Source of the DNA: Eublepharis macularius
Lineage: Eukaryota > Chordata > Lepidosauria > Squamata > Eublepharidae
Assembly (NCBI RefSeq): GCF_028583425.1
Contig: NC_072801.1
Location: forward strand, 63,441,766 to 63,505,765
DNA length: 64,000 nucleotides
Direction: 5' to 3'
Part shown: positions 1-29,499 of the stretch, in pieces
Position numbering within the stretch: position 1 is the stretch's first letter
Layout: every line of letters starts with the position of its first letter
Translations under genes and position numbers: made by a program
The notes under the pieces: generated by a model
The model's input: only the letters and a program-made list of their open reading frames with translations
Database searches by the model: none
Told to the model about the DNA's origin: nothing

Positions 1-929
1 TGGCCCCCTGAAAGCTTCAAGGTTTTGGGTAGGAGATTCATCTCCCTGAGGGCATGGTGGAAGCCCACCCCCCACTGTGACTCTCACAAACCTGGATGTT
101 TTACTTGCCTTCCCCCACACTGGAATAAGAGCGGGGGTGGGGGGAGTTGCCCACACAAACTTTGTGGTAAAGCAGCAGGGGCAATTTCTCTGTAGTTCCA
201 GGAGATGAATTATTGGTACAATTCAGGTTGGTGCCAGAGGCAGAAAGTTCAAATCTCCATCTCCCCAATTAGAGGGCAGAAACCACTGGGATGGGACTCT
301 TGACATGAAGCCTCACAGAAATGAGGAAGATGTTCCATTTCTCTATAGTGATGCCTACAAGCAACAGCTTCCTGGTAAATGGTGTCCCATAAGACTCATG
401 GATAGGTTTAATGTCACCCAAAATCTACTTTCAGAGACAGATATCTCAACCAATCTGAGCTACATCTCAGAACCTTGCAAAAATTACTATTTTTTGAACA
501 CTCTTTGGAATAGGTTTTAACTGGTAAGAGGTCAGTGCCACATGGATTCCAAGCTTATTTGTCTCCTGTTGGATTTAGGGGCCAAGGCTTTGGGTGTGTG
601 CGCTAAAACTTGCCCTCTGTGTTGAAAACATCGCAAGAACGAGTGGGGGGTGGGGACAAGTAAAACTATGTACAGATGTCATTAATTCCTTCGTGTGTAT
701 TTTAAATGCTTTTATGAACACTCTGGCCTTCACAAGTGCAGGAAGCTGTAATGGAAGACTTCTCAAAGCTCTGCAGGAAGTGAAGTAAGACTGAAGGCAG
801 ACAGAGGAGCAAATATGTAACATCTCCCATTTTAGAACTGACAGGCAATTCTGAATAGTTAAACCTGTGAGATGGGGACATATGGAAGAGTAAATCTGGA
901 AGTCACAGGGGGTGAAAACAGACTCATAG
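1..929. other. Left edge, no gene seen
   Basis: Short frames only, none with a recognisable family. Human gene order would place a convergent gene (HIRIP3) on this side of TAOK2, but nothing here resembles its coding sequence, so that gene probably lies outside the window or has moved. Confidence 0.35.
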
Positions 930-3814
930 CCCAGCTCCTAAGCTTAAAGTGCCCCTTTTTATTAAAAATGTGAGAAAAGAACCAAATCAAACTCAAAATA
1001 CAGCGGTGGTGAATTGTGATGCAGAATTTTTTTCTTTTATTTTTTTTCTCTTCAAAATTTCACATGCATCCACGAACAGGGAATGGAGAAATAAATAAAC
1101 CACAGATAAAACACCTGCCCCCTCAAAATGGGAGAAATAAATTAAAAATAATAGAATTTTTTTAAAAAAATGCAAGGAGGGTAGGCAAAAGGGGGGAGAG
1201 GGAAGAAATACAAGTACACTATTAAATGGACAAAACAGAATCAGTACTGAAAACAAATGTGGCCAAAAAGTCAGAGGAATGCTAAAAAAAAAGTCCATGG
1301 ATTAACAAAACTGGAATAAATAAAAGATCACAGGTGAACCAAAAAAGGGAGAAATACAATGATGTGCCAAATGCACAAATGGGTCCAAAATCTAGAAACA
1401 CAGTAAACATAATGGATGAATGAAGTGGAATTTAAACTAAAATTAAAGAGTAATCTCAGAATGGTAAAAAAAGAAGAAGACGTGGTAACACTGCTGGACT
1501 AATAAATGCTGTGAAAATGAACAGAAATACAAATAGAAAACAAAAATAAATTTCCAACCAGAAATGTAGAAAATAGTTCCAAAGTGATTTGGACTATAAA
1601 GATCAGGATCTTCCAAGGCATTTATATGACAAAGAATTAGTAAGAAGGGAAGCTAAAAATCCTAGCTATGCCTGTCACTCTCAGCTCACTTACTTGAAAT
1701 AAGCAAGATTATATTCTCGCAGGTAACTGTGTTGAGAAATGCTCTTCAAGATTAAGCCTCCCAATTCAGGTAAAAAAATAAATTAGCAATTTTTTTGCCA
1801 ATTTGTTAGTGCATTAGTTATAAATAAGATATGAAATAAAAGGCTAATGTTCTAAAAAATAAAAATAAAAGGAAGTCCATTGATAAAAGTAGTTATGCTA
1901 TCCTCTAGTGTTCTGACGCTTGATTAGAAAGAAGAAATATACAGTAATGCTTGTATTGGCAGGACTACAATCAGCACAGGAACGCGCGAGTCCTTGGGCT
2001 TACACAGAACACAGCTGTTGCTTGCATTACAAGGAAGGGCATCTGATTAAGGGCCGCCAAGCAGCAAGGGCTGCCGTCTCAGGCTAAACAGAGAGCTCAG
2101 GTTCTCTAGGCCCTTGCTATCTTTGAGTGTTACCAAGCTGTAAAAAATGAAGGGAATCTGAATGTTCAGTTATCAAAACACTTTTCACTTACCTGCGATT
2201 TCAATACTTTCAAATTCTGGCTCGTGAATAGCTTCCAGACATGCAAAGTATTGGAATTTCAGGTACATAGGCAGTCTCTTCTGTTTTTTTTAAGATGGAC
2301 TCACACATATCTATGTGTGCTTAAGACATTAAACCGATGTAAGATTATCTTACATATTTTCTGACATTAATCTTCCTAGACCAGGGGGCAACTACCTAAA
2401 AAAATCAGCAATTTTTCTGAACTCTCAGCATATGGTATTTGACCATTTTCAGCCACATAAAGAAAATACTGGTTTGCCTATCATGCTTTAAAGTGAACAT
2501 TTGTATATTTAGTGGATTTCTCCCATTTTCAGTCAAATTATAAAAATATATATCTCACATTAGCTTCCCTTCCCTCTTCCCCACAAAACTTTTTAATATA
2601 AAATTTACAAAAAAAAGTCACAAACATACACACAAACAAAGTCAGCTTGAAATATATACATTCAAGGCAAAACAAAAAAACCCAAAGTGATAGGGATATT
2701 ACAAATAGGGTGGAAATGATAAATATATATATTTATAAAATGGTGAAATATATATATATATATATGGGAACGGCGAAAGAATCACCTAGGACTGGTTAAC
2801 CCCTTAGGAGCTGGGAAGAGTCTGAGTTCTCAAAGCACAAACACCCCTTTGTCATATACTTTCCAGACCAACAGAAACACGGGTCATTATTATGTGGAAC
2901 TGGTGTGTGTGTGTGTGTGCGCGTGTGCGGGGGTAGATTCAAGTGGGATTCAGATACTGATCTTTTGAAGACAGATGGCAAGGAATGGGCACCCCAACAA
3001 TATCTGTACATTAAGCCCTAACAGCTTCTTCATCTTTGGGAGGGTTTCCTAAGTTGGCTGGAATTGAAGACAGATAACCCATTCAATGTATGGTTTAAGG
3101 TGGAACCAGTGGCACCTGAAAATTTTAAAGGGCATTATTGCAAGAGCAGAGCACTGAGCAATCCTGCCCCCCACCCCAGTCCCCATGATACTCAAGGGTG
3201 CGTGGACTGAGGCCAGTCTGCTTCAACTCTACGGATAACGGTAGAGGCCTGACTCCTTTTGGCACCAATCACATATCCCAAATTCTCCCGTCCTCCCCCA
3301 GCAGAACCATTAAGTGGGTGGAGATACAGCCGTCCTATCCACACCAGCAGCTCAAAAGGGCGTCAGGTGATTCTTTCCTCGTTAGGATAATGAACACGCA
3401 ACAACGCCTCACCCCACCCCCAACCTGTAAACAAACAAGGAGCCGGCACACACTCCTGTATGTTCCCCCACCCCAAACAACAACAACAAAAAGCCTTTTC
3501 TCAAGTAGTCCCTGGCCTGGGCGGAGGCCGCCCAGGGATCCTTGGCGTTAAGACCTCAATTTACCTTCCCTCTGTCATGTCTCTTTCTGCCCCACCACTG
3601 CCAACTTCCCCCCAATACTTCATCTTAATGAAAAGTAGTAACTTTCAGAAAAAAAACACTGGTCGGTTCTGCTCAATCTCCCCAAACACACTCTGTGTGT
3701 GTCACACATGAAGGGCCAGGACACCACTGGAACTGTCTGAAGGGTTCTACAGCCTATTTTCACAGTTTCAGAATTCGGCTTGTCAAGTCACAGCACAGCT
3801 GCCCCTTCTGATGC
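930..3814 (-). other. TAOK2 3' UTR and downstream sequence
   Basis: No coding frame or repeat family stands out below the TAOK2 stop. Candidate minus-strand poly(A) signals are ATTAAA (TTTAAT on plus at about 2592-2597), AATAAA at about 1035-1040 and AATAAA at 958-963. I cannot choose between them, so the 3' UTR is about 1.2 or about 2.8 kb. A TA run lies near 2754-2764 and a GT/GC run near 2906-2925. Confidence 0.4.
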
Positions 3815-18606
<14,792 letters not shown>

Positions 18607-18929
18607 GGTGGCTGCAGAGGGGGCTGGGCCTCACCTTCGATCTTCTCCTAAGGAGGGAAACAGGTGTTATGAAGCTGGCCAAGATAGCAACATACATGGC
18701 TACAGCCAACTGGAAACCAGACAATATTAGAGTTACTTGCAACAACCTCATATCTTATTTCAATGTGTCCACTTTCCAACAGACTGCAGTTCTTCCCAAG
18801 AAATTTCACAAGTCCTAATTCCACTCTCTCCCCATTATAGAATCTCAAGACATTTTAACTCAGCACATTTGTCTGAGCTTTCCAAGAAAGACAGCCTTCC
18901 CATTTGCTCCTTTAATTACAGGATTATGG

Positions 18930-19560
18930 TTCCTGCTCAGGTTTTTGTTCTTATTTACTTTATAGTCTGCCTTTCTCACTAAGACTCAAGGCAGATTATA
19001 ATAATGTAATCAGATCACATAAACCAACCAATGAATAATGTAATAGGACTAAGATTACAGAATTAGAGAGTATGAACAAAAAACTTGCTAAGACAAGGTA
19101 TATTATAAACAATATAGAAAGTGGATTACTAGGTGTATATCAATGCAGTTACAGTATATGATAATAACTGCAGTGGACTATAACCCTATTTCTTTATACA
19201 GGTGCCCTCATGGACTGGTCCATTCTACCACAGGGCTAATCTTTTTAAAAATCCCCTCTTGTACATTAGTGTTTTGCACATTCTGGGAAATAACAGAAGT
19301 GTAAGAGCCTTCCTGATCTCCTCAGGCAAGCTGTTCAACAAGGTGGGAGCTACTACTAAAAAGGCATGTGAAAGGGCAGCTGCCAGACGTAACTCAATTA
19401 CAGGGTGCTTCCTGTAGAAGGCTTTGCTCAGATGAGAAAAGCTGTCACAGGATAGCACAGTAGGATGGCTGCCCATATTACAGCTGCATGCATCTGTATG
19501 ACAAACACTGGCTTCACCTTGTAACTGGCATATATGTATATGCACAATGGCCAAGTTCTT
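18930..19560 (-). mobile_element. L2/CR1-type LINE 3' part
   Basis: The frame 19225-19554 contains VAPTLLNSLPEEIRKALTLL, the L2 C-terminal block, and the region near 18960-19010 carries the shared 3' tail (CTTGAGTCTTAGTGAGAAAG). It lies in the long 5' UTR intron inferred for TAOK2. Confidence 0.7.
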
Positions 19561-19599
19561 GGATAGTTATTTCAGTTCACTAAACCTTTTTGTTTCTTC

Positions 19600-22500
19600 A
19601 GTTTTTCTTCTATTTTCTCTGAAAGAGTCAGGCTACATTTACAAGTCAAGATGAACCTTTGTTTATTCATGAATCCAGCTTGCCTACCATGCTTGTGTGC
19701 TCCCCTCACCCCTCCTGGTGCATTGAGCAAGATCGAAAGCCTCCCAGTCTGCGAAGCCTTTGATCAAACTCAATTTGCCAGGATGTTCAAAGGCAGGCAC
19801 CTGGGCCAATAGGAGCTTGTTTCCTCCCTACAAGATTGCAGGAAGAAACAGACTACAATTTGCCCAAAGCTTGTGCTTGGACATCACTGCCAACTGGGGG
19901 TTGACTGGATGCTTCCCAAACCAGGAAGTTTTAAAGTTATGCTCTGCATACGAGAGGATGAGTACAGTGAAGAAGTTGTTCATACCTGTCACAAACAGAT
20001 TTGTCATGGTGTCTGAGTGCAGCCTTAGAGTGAGGGAGAAGATACAAGCTGCTATTCCAGAGCAGCAGTAGGGCTCTTTTTTTAGTTACCCACCACAGGA
20101 CCCTTCCTTGCACAACTGTCCACAATAGAGTGAATGACTGGTTTCCACCACTCTGTATAGCAGTCGTTTGGTGAATACAGGGCAGAAGAAGATTAAAGGG
20201 AATTCTGGAACACAGCAAAGAGGAATCCCAGGATATTTGTGCAGGACTTGGTATTCCTTATAGGGGAGGAAATAATGTACTTCTGAACACATAAAGCATG
20301 AACCATATGGAAGTTGCTTTCTCTAGAACAATCCTCACAAGATGAAGCTGAAGTTGTTCACAATTACAAAATGCAGCCTTGGTCATATAATTAAATGCTA
20401 GCATTACTTGGCTGCACACAAAACAACTGCACACTACTACACAACAAGTGACTTGCGACAGAGCAGCTGGAGACAAAACCAAGCAAAAGAACCCACTACA
20501 CATTTTCTCCTGAACCAGAAGCATTATTTACACAGTGGCATCCATGTGCAGGAGTTGCCACTTTGGGCGGCCTCCCTCTGTCATCAGAAGAACTAATGTT
20601 CTCTATGAGTGGGAGAGTGGTGCTGTTGTATTCTCTCCTTTAACCACCCCCCTGCTGGCACATTTGTGGGGGTCTATTTTTATGAGCCCAGGAAGGGACA
20701 TGGACCCATGTTTACATTCAAATGCTAGCTGTTCTGAGCCTATGGGACAGGGCGGGGGAAGAAGTCAAAATTACATAAAAACATCTAGTTCACTTCTTAT
20801 TGTGGGGATTCAAAGCATCAGAGGGAGCCTTGCCCGGAAAGTAGGAGGCCAAGGCTGCCTGGGAAGCTGTACTCTTGCCATCAACTCAGTGACAAACAGT
20901 ACAAATTAAAACATACAAACAAATCCACCAAAAAAACCAACAACCTGGTCCTCAAGGACCCCTTCAGATACCTGGAGAGCAGTTTGAGAGGGCACATGAA
21001 CTTGCAAATGTCTGACACTCATATTAAGAACATCTGGAGACACGACCTGTGGTGCTCCACTGAAGGGATGCGAGCTGGACGGACACACAATCTCTACCCT
21101 GCCCAATCAAGACTTCCACTCCATGGCCTGCCTAGTAACTGTCATAGCCTCCCTGAGAAAGGTCTCATGTTACAGTGTGGAAATCACTGGTCTGAAAGTA
21201 GGAATAAGCTCTGGGATCCAAAGTACTTCCTGCTCACCAGAATAATCAGACCTAGTTAAGAATTACATGGAGGCAGGAGGCACACTCTTCATCTTTGCGT
21301 TCCCCAAATCTAGATGGTTTACTAGAATCTAATTTAAGCCCTGTAGCACCTAACCCACGGAAAGACAAGTAACTTCCATTAACATCACAAGGATGAAGCT
21401 CCTGCAGACAACCAATGCCACGCATCAGGTGCACAAAACAGTGGTGTGGACTAAAGCACTCTGTATGTTTAGACTTTAGAGGTCACAAGTAGTAAAACAA
21501 GACTCCTAGCTGCCAGCCACCTGGAACCGTACCCCACCCTCAGTCTTTCCTCCCTAGGACTGATTCATCAGCTTCAATTCTGATTCAGGTTGGCTCAGAT
21601 GAACACTAGGAATGTAAGAACCAGAGCCTTTTCCAACCTCCGTGGCACCAACCTGCATCTCATCTGTATTTGCTGAAACTAAATATTTCGGACTCAGTCC
21701 AACCACATTAAGTTCAGAGCCCTTCCTCTTCAGCCTCTGGGACCAGCAGTGGCCACTGAACAGATTCTCCTCCTCCACCCAAGCAATGAACAAAAAAACA
21801 AGGAAATCAAGAGAGTGCAGGCAGGCCGCACCAGCAAGAGGAAATCCTTGCATTGTTCAGTTGCTTCCCAGGGAACCATCTGAAGCGTAAGTGCAGCCTG
21901 GCAGCAGTAATCCTGGTGAGAAGGTATCTCCGGCTGAGAGAGTTGCTACCTTAATACACTGAGGTGTGCAGAGCTTAGGCAGGGTCTTGATTTTGGGTTT
22001 ACATTCAAAGCTAGAGCAGCAAAGGGACAGGGTGTACGTAAGGCTGGAAGAGGCACCTGCAGCTAATTCTTCTGAGGGGGAAAAAACCAAACCCTGTAGG
22101 GATAAGTTTCATCACTGCAACAGAAGTGCAACATTAGATCAGGCTCTCACACAAAACATACGTTATAGAAGTCATTTGATTCTTATCCTTACCCCCAACC
22201 CCAAATACTTCACACTCATCTACTATGACTAGGAATGGGAAGCTGAAAGTTAATTTATATACTTCTATATGTATCCCATATAGTAACTCAACGTGGTTAG
22301 ATCAATATGCAAAACATAATATAAAAATATAGTCTAAGATACAACAGCTTAAAACATTGATGCTAGAGGGGCTACGGAAGTTCCCTTAAGAGGCCTGGTG
22401 ACATGTTTGCTCCCCACTTGCAGACTCTGAACTGAAGACCACATGTGAAAACAGGAAGGGGCTATTCCTTCAGAACAGGAGAGCAGACAACACACACACA

Positions 22501-24600
22501 CTTGCAAACACACTATGCGATTTGGCTTGCTTGCTTAAGTCATATAAATATTGTAAGCAACCAAAACAAATTATGCAAGCAGCTCCTGACACAGGGTAAC
22601 TTGCTACACTCAGCTCTCTGCTTTTATTTTATTTTTTAAAATTTACATTATTTTTATATACTTGTAGAACTCTATGAAGAGAACTATGAAGGATCTGCTT
22701 TACAGCATAATGCAGGAGCAGATGGCCCCAGAGGCTATTCAGACCTGGTGCAGAACTGCAGGTTGCTATCCTGGATCCTCCAATTCATTGTTCCAAACTG
22801 AGGGAGTTATTCAAGAATCCCCAAAAGCAATAGCTCTTTGTGCCTGGAAAGGAGCCACTAGATTTCAGTCAGTAGTGAGGTGTCCATCTGTTGAACTGGG
22901 CCCCCCTGCTGTGTCAGATGAACAAGGGTGAGGCTAACTGTGCAGGGCACAGAATCAAGAGAGCGTCTAGGAATAAAAATGCGTTACATAACATATACTC
23001 CACAGGTAAAAGCCCTTTGTCCCATATGGTGGGCTGAGGAAAGGGTGTGTTTGTTCCCACCATCACTGCAGTGGAGTTGTTTGCATTTCAGACAGCCTAA
23101 GGTGATGGAGGGTGACTTTTGCTTACCAGCCGCTGTGCATATAATGACAAGTGTCAGGTACTGAGTTGTTTATGCCATGTTTTACATCGTTTTTTTTTTA
23201 ACCTAAAGGCACCAAAAAGAGCACTCTGATTATTCTGTGGCTACTTCCTTCTCTTTGATACAGTAACAAGACATAAACACAGGACAGGAGTAGACAAGTA
23301 AAATGATCACAAGATGCCAGGTCACTAGAGGTCCAACTCTGAAAATCAAACTGTTATGACAGCAGCCAATAGTGAAATGTACTGTCCATAGGCAGACTTT
23401 CTTCAGAAATAAATTTTCTTAAATCTTAAAGGCTTCCCCAAACAAGAGCAGAAAACCAGGGGGCCTAAAAATCACTAGACTGAAGTCTTAAGTGTAACTG
23501 CTCCCCATCTCCAAGTGTTATCCCATCATCCTTTGCAGTACTAGCACCCAGCAAGTGTGGCAATACTACAGTCCCCATAGCCACTGTTAAGCATCTAACG
23601 AGGAGCCACTACTATCTGGTAATGAAATGCTCTAGTAAAAAAGGCACCCTGAAATAGGCTTATGTGCTTATCCAGGAGAACGACTGGTATATCCCCACAA
23701 AGTTCTTTCAAGTCCTTCTCATTTACCACACCTACAAAACCTTCACAAACAGACCCTCTATAACTATCTATCCCATTTATAGTGGTTTTGATAGAAAACT
23801 GTCATAGGCATTCAAGCTCTACTACCTAATAATTAAAAGGCTGACTCAGCCATCTAGCTTTAATTGTTATCACCGTTCCTACTACTGGCAAGCATGAGGC
23901 CTAGAAACTTTAAAAAGAGCCTTGATGACTTCCTATACTTGCACAGTGAATCCAGCAGCATTGAACACAGAGATTTGTTTTTAGTCTTTGCTGCCAGCTT
24001 TTTCCCCTCCACCTGTTCTCTAGTTAACTCCCCCTCCTCACCTTTTATGACTTTTTTTTGAAGTTATTCTGCACCTGCCCTGTCAAGAGGCTCCAGGAAA
24101 CTTGGATTCCAAGGGTTACTTTCTCTTGAACTCCACCTGTCCATGCTGGAAGAAGACAGTGTGCTTCCAGAGGGACTGTGGTTAACTCCGGAGCAACCCC
24201 TAGGGGCTGTATTCTACCACAACAACGTAAGAGAAAATAATGCTTTGGGAACACACTGAAGTCATTTTCAGAGATTTTGCTGCAACCATTTGTAAACTAT
24301 TTTAAGAAGGGAAAGCTGAGAGCCTCCTGATTCTAACAAATGACCTTTGCTAGCAAGGGGAAATATATTTGGCCAGCAACTTCCAGCAAGTTACTACATG
24401 CTCCACCACACATGTTAAAAACACAGGAGTATCTGAAATCTCACATTCATCTAAAGAAAGAGCTTAGAAGGTGCATCCACATTTCCTACATCATGTCCAA
24501 AGTAAAACTTATTTCTGATAGCCAGGGGTGGAAAAAGACAGCACCATTTTTTTGTCCTTAGAGCTGGTTCTGAAAATGGGATTGCATGAATGAATGGATG
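19600..24600. other. Part of the long inferred TAOK2 5' intron, no gene seen
   Basis: Only short frames; none resembles a family. No exon-like acceptor/donor pair with coding sense was found. Confidence 0.45.
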
Positions 24601-24630
24601 ATATATCTGATGAATACATATTATCTAGGT

Positions 24631-24930
24631 AAAAAGGTAAAGGTAGTCCCCTGTGCAAGCACCGAGTCATTACTGACCCATGGGGGGATGTCGCATCATG
24701 ACATTTTCTTGGCACAATTTTTACAGGGTGGTTTGCCATTGCCTTCCCGAGTCATCTACACTTTACCCCCAGGAAACTGGGTACTCATTTTACCAACCTC
24801 GGAAGGATGGAAGGCTGAGTCAACCTTGAGGTGGCTACCTGAACCTGGCTTCTGCCGGGATCGAACTCAGGTCGTGAGCAGAGCTTGGACTGCAGTACTG
24901 CAGCTTACCACTCTGCGCCACGGGGCTCAT
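24631..24930 (-). repeat. Sauria SINE, near full length
   Basis: Read on the minus strand it begins GAGCCCCGTGGCGCAGAGTG (A box) with GTTCGATCCC (B box) from a tRNA-like head. It continues through CAAGGTTGACTCAGCCTTCC and ends with GTCAGTAATGACTCGGTGCT and GGGGACTACCTTTACC, the tail shared with Bov-B LINEs. This family is typical of squamates and is the main clue to the host group. Confidence 0.85.
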
Positions 24931-24934
24931 CTTA

Positions 24935-27405
24935 CCTATTATCTATGACTGCTCAAAAAAACCTTCCATGTTTATATGACGTGTACGTTTGAATACCACT
25001 TACTAGGAGATAGTCTGATGTCCTCTTTTTGCTCTGCTGCTGGGCTTCTTGTGGCAGGGGAATCTGATTAGCCAATGAGGGAAAGAAAATGCTGGACCTT
25101 AGCATAATACAGCAAGGTCCTTCTTCTTATGGCCTTACAGCAAGTGCTTCCACTTTTTACACTTCTGCCACCATGTTCAAAGGCAACTTGATGTGAGTGG
25201 AGATATGAAATTTGTACCTGCATCTTGAGTTTCAACAAGTGCAGTTTCAGACTTTATGATGGCAGTGCAAGTTAATCATCCTTTTGCTTGCTGCTGAATG
25301 CTGTAGGATCTGAGAAAGCACAAGATCAGAGTTGGAAACTCCTAGCTCCTAGAGACTTTTGTTCAGAAACTTCATCATTCATTAGCTTATATACCAGACT
25401 GTGATGCCATGAGCAAAGCAGAAGCAGATGCTTGACACTCAGTGGCTTAAGAAGCAACAGTTATCTTGGTCTCTCCTGCCAAGGCTAGTCAGGATGACTT
25501 TTGTCTCTTGCTCTGGAATGGACTACATGCTACTCCGTGACTCAAAACAACACTTTGCACATTAACTGCTTTTCTTAACCTGGAGTGTCAAGAGGGCCTG
25601 CCTAGAGCACAAGCAGCTCAAGATTCACTTCTGGAAGCTGAAAGAGACATTTGTATCAATATCCTCAAAGACAGGTTGGGGAAATGCTGTACAGAAAGAA
25701 CTGGAGGTCACCTTAACAAAGACTAGGCTTGCTTTTGCCTGGTCATGAGTGGTTAGAATCACCAGTCAAGAAAACTGGAAACAAACTGATTCTTGTATTT
25801 CCTTCAGGCTGTTAAGACCATATAAGGAGACCTGCTGAATCAGATTATAGGTCCACCAGCCCAGCACCCTGCCTCCCATAGCGGCTACCCAGAGGCCTTA
25901 GAGAAGCCCAAGAGAAGCACAGGAAGGCTCACCCCTACTATTTAACCCCTGCAACCAGCATTCAGAGGTGCCTCTGAACATGAAGATGGCACTTAACGAT
26001 CATAACCAATGGCCATTGGAACCCATTACCCACAAATGTGTTTAATCCATTTTTACAACCATTAAAGCTAGTGACCATCATTATATGCTGAAGCATTGGA
26101 TTGCATAAAATAACGATACATTGCAAGAATGCTCTCTTGGATCTATTGCTGTAACAAAAGGTGCTAACATAGGCATAGACTGTTGGGCTAATAACTTCTG
26201 TACAATTATTTGCCAAGCTGTGCAAAACTAAAGAGGTTATTGGCGAGGACAGAACTGCTGGCCACAAATGAAAACTAAGAAACCTAAAAGCCATGACAGC
26301 CACTATGATCTGGCACGATCATAAAAAAGAAATATCTGCTCCACTCTCTTCATCACACATTTCTAAAAGTTTCTTCTTGTAAATAAATATCAAATATGTT
26401 GTCAAAAGACAACCAAGGAGATAGCATGCTCTGTCTTGTATGATGAAACTACCAGCTATTAGGACAGGGTCAGATGCAGGAGCCCCAAAAGCAACAGAGC
26501 TCACATGGATACTTACTCATCTTTGACCAGGGCTACTTTAAAGTCCTATCCATCCTTGTGCAGACATGGCTGTGTACATATCAAAAGAGAGAGCCTCCTT
26601 CATTCCCTACCTCAAGCTAACATGCTCCAGAGCAGTGTGTAACAGGCTCCCCTGGTCAGATAATATGTTTCATTACGCTACAAAGCCTCAAATCTGCTTG
26701 CTTTGCACCAATGACACTTGGTACAAATGCAGCCTTTCACTATTTTATTTATACACTGCTTTCTAGTTCCTCCAGCACAAAGAACAGCTTATAGTGCTAC
26801 GTGTGCACAACTGCAAAAGATGTCTGGAATTCTGTATAATTCTACTTTTTATTAGAAGTAGAAAAGTTACTAGCACTCATGCATTTCATGTTTCAAAAAA
26901 CACAATTCCTGAAGATAAAAAGAAAAAATTCTCAATGCTCAGGCGCTAGAGTTCCCACCCCCCTCCACAGCACAATGCCCAATTCTACTAAAATTCAAAT
27001 ATGAAGTTCTGATAGAACAGGAAATTGAAAACTGTTGAAAATGAATCAATCTGAATTCATTTTCTCTACAGTATATGCTGAATGCTAAATTGGATATTTT
27101 TGCTTGTGCAATTTGGATGTCCTTGGCATTTAATTTTGTTCCTATTTTTTGGACCTCAGAATATTAACAGCTTTGAAAGACAAGCTAAGAAGCAAGACCT
27201 TTGGTATCAGGGACAAATGATCAGTAGCAAACCAACAGAAAAGTAAAAACAAGGTGCCTGGTAGAACAATAAAAACAAATACTTTCACTGAGGCAAATGG
27301 TTTCCAAGAGTTAGAACTCACTTCAACAGATGCATGAAGTGTATCCTCAGTTGGCAGAAAAACTTTAGACTGCAAGGTGTCATATTCATACATACATGAA
27401 CACAT
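24935..27405. other. Intronic stretch, no gene seen
   Basis: At about 25810-25990 (GACCTGCTGAATCAGATTAT, CAGCACCCTGCCTCCCATAG) there is a typical squamate interspersed repeat of unknown class. Otherwise nothing is recognised. Confidence 0.4.
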
Positions 27406-27409
27406 AAAA

Positions 27410-27605
27410 CTAGCTTATATTGAATTAGGCCATTGATCCATCAAGGTCAGTATTATCTACTCAGACTGGAAGCAGCTCTCCAGGGTATCAGGTTGAGGTC
27501 TTTCACATCACCTACTACCTGATCCTTTTAACTAGAGTTGCCTGGAATTGAACCTGGGACCTTCTGCATGCCAAACAGATGCTCTACCAGTAAACCACAG
27601 CCCCT
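27410..27605 (-). repeat. tRNA-derived SINE
   Basis: Minus strand begins GGCTGTGGTTTACTGGTAGA with CAGGTTCAATTCCAGG (B box) and continues AGGTGATGTGAAAGACCTCA and CCCTGGAGAGCTGCTTCCAG. The family is shared with the copy near 10540. Confidence 0.75.
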
Positions 27606-29499
27606 CCCCAGACCAGTCATAAGACTACTTTTTTTGGTTTTGCTGCAACAGCCTAACAGACTACCTCTCTGGAATTTGTCACCATTGAGGAGTAGGACTT
27701 TCTAGTTGCAAGGATGTCAACCGTGAGATCTTTAAGAAAAACCACTCCAGTCAGGAGACACCTCATCCTTTCCCCCATCCAAGTCCTCATGTCAAAACTC
27801 ATTCTTCTGCAGTGCTGGTGTGACACCGGTCCCCTCCCAAAGTAACTAAACACAACTCTACCATTTCCAAGTTTTAAAAGAAATGTGATGGAACACAAAC
27901 ATGAGATACAAAGAAACGGTCACTCACCTCACCTTCCTGAAATGCACTTTTAAGAAAAGGCCCTGTGTTTACTCCTGTTCCCCTCTCCCCACTAGATTGT
28001 TAACTCCTAAGGAACCCCACTACAGTCCTTCATTCTAACCTGCCTCACTAATGCAAACCTCTCAAATATCTAAACACGTAAAAACAGACCTCTTTGGAAG
28101 TAGAAAAGGGGGGCTGAGAACTAGGATCCCAGACATGTCCGGGAGAGGAATGGATAGGAGGAAGGGCAGGCCTGAACCCTGATTTGCCAGTTCCAGAGAG
28201 AGAGAATGTGTGTGTGTATGGGAGGAAGTAATAGGCTGGGGGGAGCCAAAGCCAGTCTTTCCAATTCTGTGGAAAAGAAACAGGGCATCAAGGAGTCTGG
28301 ATGGAAGAATTGGGGGGGGGGCAGAATCCATTATTTCCTGCAGGAGGTTGTTGGGCCCCCAAAATAAAAGTTTAACAGGAAAGGTAGAGGAAGAAAGGTA
28401 TTGGAGCCAGAACTCCTGGGCTTGCCAGAACAGAGGTGGGGCCTAGAAGATTTGTGGGGAGAAAAAGGGATAAACCACTACTAATTTAATCCTTCAGAGG
28501 AAGGGGGGGAGAAAGGGGAGGACTGGATCATAACAGAACTGTCGCAAAACTGGTTTATCACTTCTGCTTTTGTTCCCCTTCCCCACCCCAACCTTTCACC
28601 GCAAAAGATTCCACCGCCACCCCCCTTAATCTCTGTACTTGAGTCTCACCTGTAAGTCTTTGCAGCTGCCTAGATATTGTTCCCCCTTGCGGCTCCAGCT
28701 CCAGGATATTAGGGGTGGGGAGTATACCCCCGACTTCCTCCTCTTTCCCAACTCCTCCAATCAAAGAAGGGGCTCAGAGGGAACTATCACTGGCTCCCCT
28801 GGATGAGGAAGGCCCCTTTGATAGGAGACATAGGGCATCCGTGGTCTCGCCAGCCTTTTCCTCTTTTGCTTGGCTTTTAGAGGAGCAAAGGAAAAAAGGG
28901 GCTACGGGAAAAGGAGCTACAGAAGTGAAGCCTTGACAGGGGAGGGGGGCTTCACTAAAAAGAACAGGCTTGGGGCATCCCAGTGAAAGGGAGGGGAGTC
29001 TCCAAGAGGCTCCAGCGCTATGGGGGGTCTCTTTATGAAGCGAGAAGAGGAATCTTGTAAAAGAAGCTACCAGAGACAAGGTTGAAGGGTGCCCGCAAAT
29101 GGCTGGGGGTGGGGGGCGCTAAGGGACAAGCTAGGAGGGGAAGACGACGTGGGCTAAGAAAGCTGTTGCAGCTTCTCCTAGGTGATAGGAGCTTCTACAT
29201 ATACATATAACAGGGTGAGCTATAAGGGTCCCCTCCCTCAGCAAATGGACAGAACGAGGGTTCAAGGAGGTATCTAAAAAGGACGTACAAAGCTCCTCTT
29301 AGGAAACTGGAGGGGGGGGGGGGTTGGGTGGGCGGGATAGTCCTACAGGAGCCCAAGAAATTCTCTTAAGGTTTGGGGAGCGCTAAGGGTTGAGGGTGGG
29401 GTAGGGAGGGTGGGAGTCCCTATACGGCAAGGGGGTGCTGTGGGGGTGGGGGGCCTTGTTCTATCCGGCCCCCCCTCCCCTCGCTCGCCTCCTCAGGTT
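27606..29499. other. Intronic approach to the TAOK2 promoter, purine-rich
   Basis: Many G-rich runs, especially at 28310-28320 and 29312-29325; no coding exon recognised. Confidence 0.4.

Noticed and set aside
24850-24930. Possible tRNA gene
   Set aside because: A and B boxes are present, but they belong to the tRNA-like head of a Sauria SINE and no cloverleaf acceptor pairing is evident. The same holds for the heads at 18.3, 27.6, 45.5, 52.3 and 60.2 kb.
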